From assembly GCA_021816505.1 (NCBI GenBank), contig JAKAXS010000058.1, positions 1 through 10,742 of the forward strand: a stretch of 10,742 nt of DNA, written 5' to 3'. This stretch comes from Pseudomonadota bacterium (GTDB lineage Bacteria > Pseudomonadota > Alphaproteobacteria > Rhizobiales > Hyphomicrobiaceae). The position numbers and the translations under genes were made by a program. Position 1 is the stretch's first letter. Every line of letters starts with the position of its first letter. Below the pieces are notes generated by a model. That model saw only the letters and a program-made list of their open reading frames with translations. It made no database searches and was not told the DNA's origin. Shown here in pieces: positions 5,978 through 10,742 of the stretch.

Positions 5978-8900
5978 ATGAACGCACCGATTCAGAATCC
6001 AGGATCCGGGACGCCGTTGAAGCGTGCCGTGGGTCCGCGCTTCGTGCATTTGAAGGTGCACTCCGCCTATTCGCTGCTGGAAGGTGCACTGCCGATCGGC
6101 AAGCTGGCGAAGCTCGCGATCGGCCACGAGATGCCCGCGCTGGCGTTGACGGACACCAACAACCTGTTCGGCGCGCTCGAGTTCTCCGACAAGCTCGCAG
6201 CCAGCGGCGTGCAGCCGATCGTGGGCGTGTCGCTCGCCGTCGACTTCGTCGAGAAGAAGCCGGATCGTTTCGCGGCCGCTTCCGGTGCATTGAAGCCGCC
6301 GGCGCCGCAGCGCGACGGGCTCGTCGCGCTCTATGCGATGGACGACGACGGCTATGCGAACCTGATGAAGCTGGTGTCGCTGGCGCATCTGGGCGTTGGC
6401 GAAGCCGAGGCCCCGCATGTCACGGCCGATCAACTGGCGGCGCATGCGACGGGGCTGATCGTGTTGACGGGCGGGCCGCAAGGTCCGGTCGACGGCGCGA
6501 TCCGGGATGGCCAGATCGCCGTGGCGCAGGCGCGGCTGGCGCGCCTTGCCCAGATCGCGGGCGACCGGCTCTACGTCGAACTGCAGCGGCATGGTCTGCC
6601 CGCGGAAGCGGCCGTCGAGCCGCAGATTATCGCGCTTGCCTACGACATGGCGCTGCCGCTCGTCGCCACCAACGAAGCCTACTTCGGTGCGCCGTCGGAC
6701 TACGAGGCGCATGATGCGCTGATCTGCATCGCCGAGGGCAGCTACGTTTCGGAAGACAATCGGCGCCGGCTGTCGCCGGAGCACTATTTCAAGTCCGCCA
6801 AAGAGATGGCGGATCTGTTCGCGGATCTGCCGGAGGCACTGGCCAACACGCTGGAGATCGCCAAACGGTGTGCGTTCCGGCCCAAGGGACGCAAGCCGAT
6901 CCTGCCGCGCTTCGTGGTGCCGGCCGCCGGTTCGTCCGATGCCGACCAGCTCGCGGCCGAAGCCGATGAGTTGAAGCGTCAGGCAGAAGAGGGGCTTGCC
7001 GCACGGCTCGCCGTCACGCCGCTGGCTGACGGCTTCACGCGCGAGGACTACGAGAAGCGGCTGGCGTTCGAGATCGACGTCATCTCCAAGATGAAGTTTC
7101 CCGGCTACTTCCTGATCGTTGCGGACTTCATCAAGTGGTCGAAGTCGAACGGCGTTCCTGTGGGTCCGGGCCGCGGCTCAGGCGCGGGCTCGGTCGTGGC
7201 GTGGGCGCTGACGATCACGGATCTCGACCCGTTACGGTTTGGCCTGCTGTTCGAGCGCTTCCTCAATCCGGAACGCGTGTCGATGCCGGACTTCGACATC
7301 GACTTCTGCCAGGAAAAGCGCGACCGCGTGATCCGCTACGTGCAGGACAAGTACGGCAAGGATCGCGTGGCGCAGATCATCACGCACGGCAAGCTGCAGG
7401 CGCGCGCCGTGCTGCGCGACGTCGGCCGCGTGCTGCAGATGCCGTACGGGCAGGTCGATAAGCTGTGCAAGATGGTGCCGAACAATCCGGCCAACCCCGT
7501 GACCTTGCCGGAGGCCATCGAAGGCGAGCCCAAGCTGCAGGAGGCGCGTGACAGCGAGCCCATCGTGGCGCGGCTTTTGGAGATCGCGCAGAAGCTCGAA
7601 GGTCTCTATCGCCACGCCTCGACGCACGCCGCCGGCATGGTGATCGGCGACCGGCCGCTCGACGAGTTGGTGCCGCTCTATCGCGACCCGAAGACGAATA
7701 CGCCCGTCACCCAGTTCAACTGGAAAATGGTCGAGGCAGCTGGCCTGGTGAAGTTCGACTTCCTCGGCCTGAAGACGCTGACGGTGCTGCAAAAGGCGTT
7801 GGAGCTGATCGAGCGGGGTCGTGGCATTACGGTCGACCTCGCGACGCTGGCGCTGGACGACAAGCGATCCTACGAGCTGCTTGCCAAGGCGGACACGGTC
7901 GGCGTGTTCCAGCTGGAAAGCACGGGCATGCGCGAGAGCTTGAAGCGGCTGAAGCCGGACCGCTTCGAAGACATCATCGCCATGGTGGCGCTCTACCGCC
8001 CTGGCCCGATGGACAACATCCCGACCTACATCAACCGCAAGCACGGCGAGGAGCAGGTCGATTGCCTGCATCCGCTGCTCGAAGGCATCCTGAAAGAGAC
8101 GTACGGCGTCATCATCTACCAGGAACAGGTGATGCAGATCGCCCAGGTGATGGCCGGCTATTCGCTGGGCGATGCCGACTTGCTGCGCCGGGCGATGGGC
8201 AAGAAAGACAAGGCCGAAATGGCGAAGCAGCAGGCGCGCTTCGTCGAAGGTGCGCTGAAGAATGGCGTCAAGCAGGCCGACGCGGTCTACATCTTCGAAC
8301 TCGTCGACAAGTTCGCGGGCTACGGCTTCAACAAGTCTCACGCCGCCGCCTATGCGCTCGTGAGCTATCACACGGCGTATCTCAAGGCGAACTTCCGCGA
8401 GGAGTTTCTCGCCGCGTCGATGACGCTCGACATGGGCAACACCGACAAGCTCGCCATGTTCGCTTCGGAAGCGCGCCGTAGCGGCATCGTCGTGAAGCCG
8501 CCGTGCGTGAACAGCTCCGACGTCGACTTCCTGGCCGAGCCGCCGTCGCCTCGTCAGAAGAAAGTGGACGGTGAGAGGGAGGCGCGTGGGGCTATCCGTT
8601 ACTCGCTGGCCGCGTTGAAAAACATCGGCGCCTCGGCTGTGGAAACGATCGTCGCGCAACGGCAGGCGGTAGGGCCCTACAAGTCGCTGGCCGACTTTGC
8701 CGCGCGGCTTGATCCCAAGGCTCTGAACAAGCGGGGGCTCGAGACGCTGAGCATGGCTGGCGCCTTCGATGCGCTCGAGGCCAATCGCGCACTCGTCAAG
8801 GGCAACGTCGACCTCATCATGGGGGAGGCCAACCGGCGCGGTGCGGATGCGGCGATCGGCATGAACGATATGTTCGGCGGTGCCGACGTCGTGCCGCAGC

Positions 8901-9547
8901 TTCCCCTGCGCGCTGCGGCCGCGTGGACGCCGATGGAGAAACTCCAGCAGGAATTCGACGCCATCGGTTTCTTCCTGTCGGGTCACCCGCTGGATCAATA
9001 CGAGAAGATTCTGGCCAAGCTCGGCGTGCGGCGCTTCATCGAGTTCGAGACGCTGACGGAACACGGCGCGAAGGCCGGACGCCTCGCCGGGATCGTCATC
9101 TCCGCGCGCGAGAGACGCTCGCAGAAGGGCAACAAGTTTGCGTTCGCGATGTTCTCGGACACCAGCGGGCAGTTCGAGGCCGTGATCTTCTCCGACACGC
9201 TTGCGCAAGCGGGCAGCTTGCTGGAGGCGGGGACGCCGCTTCTGCTCAACGTCGAGGCAGAGCGTGACGGCGAAACGCTCAAGATGCGCGTTCAGAGCAT
9301 GGAGTCCCTGGACAAGGCGGCGGAGAATGTGGGGCGCGGGCTGCGCCTCGTGCTCGATCCGCGCCAGATGAAGATGGCCGAGCTGAAGCGGATGCTGAAG
9401 CCTGGCACGAAAGGTGCTGTCGAGATTCAGTTGGCGTTGCCCTCGGATGAGGTTGTGATCGTCGTTCCGGGCAAGTGGGACGTGTCTCCGGTGCAGGCGG
9501 GCAACCTGTCGACGCTGCCGGGGGTGCTGGAGGTGGTGGAAATCTGA
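5978..9547 (+). CDS. dnaE: DNA polymerase III subunit alpha (replicative polymerase)
   Basis: This is the catalytic subunit of the chromosomal replicase. Numbered from the ATG at 5978 (1189 residues), it has an N-terminal PHP domain opening at FVHLKVHSAYSLLEGALPIG (about 22). The polymerase core includes GPGRGSGAGSVVAW and PDFDIDF, whose D438 and D440 match E. coli D401 and D403. The third catalytic aspartate, D594 in KFDFLGLKTL, matches E. coli D555. Further on are YRPGPMDNIPTYI, YQEQVMQIAQVMAGY and YGFNKSHAAAYALVSYHTAYLKANF. A helix-hairpin-helix region (about 860-930) and an OB-fold (GRLAGIVISARERRSQKGNKFAF) complete the protein. A GTG at 5933 would add 15 residues and has a fair ribosome site (AGGGTGA, 6 bases away). 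The ATG has none, so the start is uncertain; I prefer the ATG because the extra residues look unlike the family. The sequence is DnaE1 type, not the error-prone ImuC/DnaE2. Confidence 0.97.
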   Translation: MNAPIQNPGSGTPLKRAVGPRFVHLKVHSAYSLLEGALPIGKLAKLAIGHEMPALALTDTNNLFGALEFSDKLAASGVQPIVGVSLAVDFVEKKPDRFAAASGALKPPAPQRDGLVALYAMDDDGYANLMKLVSLAHLGVGEAEAPHVTADQLAAHATGLIVLTGGPQGPVDGAIRDGQIAVAQARLARLAQIAGDRLYVELQRHGLPAEAAVEPQIIALAYDMALPLVATNEAYFGAPSDYEAHDALICIAEGSYVSEDNRRRLSPEHYFKSAKEMADLFADLPEALANTLEIAKRCAFRPKGRKPILPRFVVPAAGSSDADQLAAEADELKRQAEEGLAARLAVTPLADGFTREDYEKRLAFEIDVISKMKFPGYFLIVADFIKWSKSNGVPVGPGRGSGAGSVVAWALTITDLDPLRFGLLFERFLNPERVSMPDFDIDFCQEKRDRVIRYVQDKYGKDRVAQIITHGKLQARAVLRDVGRVLQMPYGQVDKLCKMVPNNPANPVTLPEAIEGEPKLQEARDSEPIVARLLEIAQKLEGLYRHASTHAAGMVIGDRPLDELVPLYRDPKTNTPVTQFNWKMVEAAGLVKFDFLGLKTLTVLQKALELIERGRGITVDLATLALDDKRSYELLAKADTVGVFQLESTGMRESLKRLKPDRFEDIIAMVALYRPGPMDNIPTYINRKHGEEQVDCLHPLLEGILKETYGVIIYQEQVMQIAQVMAGYSLGDADLLRRAMGKKDKAEMAKQQARFVEGALKNGVKQADAVYIFELVDKFAGYGFNKSHAAAYALVSYHTAYLKANFREEFLAASMTLDMGNTDKLAMFASEARRSGIVVKPPCVNSSDVDFLAEPPSPRQKKVDGEREARGAIRYSLAALKNIGASAVETIVAQRQAVGPYKSLADFAARLDPKALNKRGLETLSMAGAFDALEANRALVKGNVDLIMGEANRRGADAAIGMNDMFGGADVVPQLPLRAAAAWTPMEKLQQEFDAIGFFLSGHPLDQYEKILAKLGVRRFIEFETLTEHGAKAGRLAGIVISARERRSQKGNKFAFAMFSDTSGQFEAVIFSDTLAQAGSLLEAGTPLLLNVEAERDGETLKMRVQSMESLDKAAENVGRGLRLVLDPRQMKMAELKRMLKPGTKGAVEIQLALPSDEVVIVVPGKWDVSPVQAGNLSTLPGVLEVVEI

Positions 9548-9566
9548 ATCGTCACGGGGGTGAGCG

Positions 9567-10166
9567 ATGACTTACGACATTCGTCTATTTGGGAAGGCGT
9601 CTGTTGCGGTGTCTGTTCTTCAGCTTCAGTCGGTTTTCGAGGCGTGCCGCTTCGAGGTTCTCGACGGTGACGACGCGCGATGGACGCAGCTGCTCGTCAC
9701 GTCGCGGCGCGGCGAAGAGATCTGCCTCATCGAACGGGCGGACAAGGCGCGGATGGCGAAGGAGATCGACTGGCTGCGCGAGGAACTCGCAGATTGCCGG
9801 CCGCGATCCGCCGCCCACTGGACGCGCAACTACCTTTTTGCCGCGCGTGAGCTTTACGGGTGCCGGTATCTGTCGTTCGGGCTGTCGCGGGATTTCGTGT
9901 CGATACCGAGCAGTGTGATCTGGGGCCTGCAAGAAATCGGCGGCGGCGGCATCGTTCATGCGGAGGGGCAGGGCTTTTCCAACGAGGAAGGGTATCAGAT
10001 CACCTGGGGCTTCTCGGACCGGGCGCGCGGAACGCGGCAGGTGGCTGTGCTCGATGGGGACGGACGGTGGCAATCCTTCGAGATCGACTTGAGCGACGAG
10101 CGCGAGCGCGAGGCGTTCAAGCTCGGCGCACGGCCGGCGGGGGCCGAATTGCTGGAATTCAACTGA
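9567..10166 (+). CDS. Hypothetical protein, 199 residues, between dnaE and rpsB
   Basis: I do not recognise a family with certainty. The ATG at 9567 lies 19 bp after dnaE and has a G-rich ribosome site (GGGGGTGAG) just upstream, and codon use matches the neighbours, so it is very likely a real gene co-transcribed with dnaE. The protein is soluble, with no signal peptide or membrane segment. Residues 1-60 look like alternating strands and helices. An acidic/basic helix follows (ADKARMAKEIDWLREELADCR, about 58-78). The middle has FAARELYGCRYLSFGLSRDF. The best-looking conserved core is VIWGLQEIGGGGIVHAEGQGFSNEEGYQITW (about 117-147). The end is charged (DLSDEREREAF). The overall look is of a small stand-alone domain of the kind seen in uncharacterised or immunity-like proteins, but that is a guess and I assign no function. 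Confidence 0.8.
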   Translation: MTYDIRLFGKASVAVSVLQLQSVFEACRFEVLDGDDARWTQLLVTSRRGEEICLIERADKARMAKEIDWLREELADCRPRSAAHWTRNYLFAARELYGCRYLSFGLSRDFVSIPSSVIWGLQEIGGGGIVHAEGQGFSNEEGYQITWGFSDRARGTRQVAVLDGDGRWQSFEIDLSDEREREAFKLGARPAGAELLEFN

Positions 10167-10188
10167 CGGCCCAGTTCCGCCCGGCGGG

Positions 10189-10217
10189 TTGCCAATCCCC
10201 TGAAATGCCCCTATAAG
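10189..10217 (+). promoter_or_regulatory. rpsB promoter (sigma70 type)
   Basis: TTGCCA at 10189-10194, a 17-bp spacer and TATAAG at 10212-10217 form a strong match to a housekeeping promoter. The predicted start is near 10224. It begins 22 bp after the stop codon of the upstream gene, which gives the ribosomal operon independent expression. A small GC hairpin (CCGC/GCGG, 10177-10187) just before it lacks a T-tract and is not a convincing terminator for the dnaE unit. Confidence 0.7.
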
Positions 10218-10223
10218 CCGCGC

Positions 10224-10345
10224 ATCTCACACGCGAACCCATGCGCATGGCGGATTAAAAGCCCCGTCACGTGCTCCGGTGGATGGCTGAAAAGCCAATC
10301 TTCTCAAGGTTCGCGGAGGATTAACCGGAAAAGGATCTACAAGTC
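10224..10345 (+). promoter_or_regulatory. Structured 5' leader of rpsB, possible S2 autoregulation element
   Basis: The predicted leader is about 120 nt. CGCGAACC at 10232-10239 pairs perfectly with GGTTCGCG at 10308-10315, closing a domain of about 70 nt. Inside it, TGGCT/AGCCA is closed by a GAAA tetraloop (about 10284-10297), and shorter pairings (GGC/GCC, CCG/CGG) are possible. The closing helix ends at a GGAGG (10315-10319), and the actual ribosome site AAGGAT (10331-10336) lies 9 bases before the ATG. In E. coli the rpsB leader is known to mediate repression by S2; that this leader does the same is inference, and I cannot match it to a defined RNA family by eye. Confidence 0.45.
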
Positions 10346-10742
10346 ATGACGCTTCCCGCGTTTCAGATGCGCCAGCTATTGGAAGCCGGCGTTCACTTCG
10401 GTCACCAGTCGCATCGCTGGAATCCCAAGATGCAGCCGTTCATCTACGGCGCCCGCAACAACATCCACATCGTCGACCTGACGCAGACCACGCCGCTGCT
10501 GCATCAAGCGCTGGTCAAGGTATCGGATACCGTCGCCGGCGGCGGCCGCGTGCTGTTCGTCGCCACGAAGCGCCAGGCTTCGGACGCCATCGCCGACGCG
10601 GCCAAGCGCTGCGCACAGTACTTCATCAACCACCGCTGGCTCGGCGGCACGCTGACGAACTGGAAGACGATTTCCCAGTCGATCCGCCGTTTGCGCCAGC
10701 TTGACGAGATCCTGGCCGATCCGCAGGGCCGCACCAAGAAGG
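10346..10742 (+). CDS. rpsB: 30S ribosomal protein S2, 5' part (runs off window end)
   Basis: The first 132 residues are visible and the frame is open to the end of the window. The sequence is classic S2: [37 protein letters not shown] near the start, then [13 protein letters not shown], the [16 protein letters not shown] block at about 93-108, and [12 protein letters not shown]2 is a late-assembling small-subunit protein needed with S1 for mRNA binding. The ATG at 10346 is preceded by AAGGAT at a 9-base distance. In alphaproteobacteria rpsB is normally followed by tsf, pyrH and frr, which would be expected just beyond the window. Confidence 0.97.
   Translation, partial: MTLPAFQMRQLLEAGVHFGHQSHRWNPKMQPFIYGARNNIHIVDLTQTTPLLHQALVKVSDTVAGGGRVLFVATKRQASDAIADAAKRCAQYFINHRWLGGTLTNWKTISQSIRRLRQLDEILADPQGRTKK

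Noticed and set aside
4062..6290. 742-codon open frame on the minus strand across lolC, lolD and the start of dnaE
   Set aside because: It lies antisense to three clearly identified genes, is full of Arg/His/Asp repeats typical of high-GC mirror frames, and has no recognisable domain.
7232..9208. 658-codon open frame antisense to dnaE
   Set aside because: It is a mirror of the GC-biased dnaE codons; composition is dominated by Arg, His, Leu and Val, and no motif is seen.
1..10742. tRNA, rRNA, CRISPR, insertion sequence, prophage or attachment site
   Set aside because: Read by eye on both strands, I saw no regularly spaced repeats, transposase or integrase motifs, rRNA segments or tRNA-like cloverleaf. 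A tool-based scan could still find something short.

Overview
The window reads as ordinary chromosome from a high-GC alphaproteobacterium, most likely of the order Hyphomicrobiales. The basis is the run proS – lolC/E – lolD – dnaE followed closely by rpsB, the short prolyl-tRNA synthetase without an insertion domain, the single Lol permease gene, and the strong third-position GC bias. The order-level placement is inference; no rRNA is present to confirm it.

Layout. Positions 2-904 (+) hold the 3' part of a gene for a DUF4384-domain protein that starts outside the window. It meets tail to tail, with a 19-bp overlap, a minus-strand gene (886-1932) for a YeeE/YedE-family membrane protein, probably a thiosulfate or sulfur-compound permease. 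Positions 1933-2465 form the only long non-coding stretch. It carries a terminator-like hairpin on the minus strand (about 2002-2029) and, about 200 bp upstream of it on the same strand, a good sigma70-like promoter. Together these suggest a small RNA or a long attenuated leader for the YeeE gene.

From 2466 to 10166 everything is on the plus strand and closely spaced: proS, the Lol ABC transporter permease and its ATPase LolD, the replicative DNA polymerase III alpha subunit dnaE, and a 199-residue protein I do not recognise. The first three intergenic gaps are 57, 12 and 80 bp and the last is 19 bp, so this is probably one operon or two overlapping transcription units. rpsB (ribosomal protein S2) begins at 10346 and runs off the end. 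It has a clear promoter of its own (TTGCCA-N17-TATAAG) and a structured leader of about 120 nt.

Functionally the block is housekeeping: tRNA charging, lipoprotein sorting to the outer membrane, replication and translation. I saw no mobile element, CRISPR array, tRNA, rRNA or phage gene, and no convincing new multi-gene system. The items most worth a second look are the promoter/hairpin pair at 1998-2236, the folded rpsB leader, and the unrecognised gene between dnaE and rpsB.
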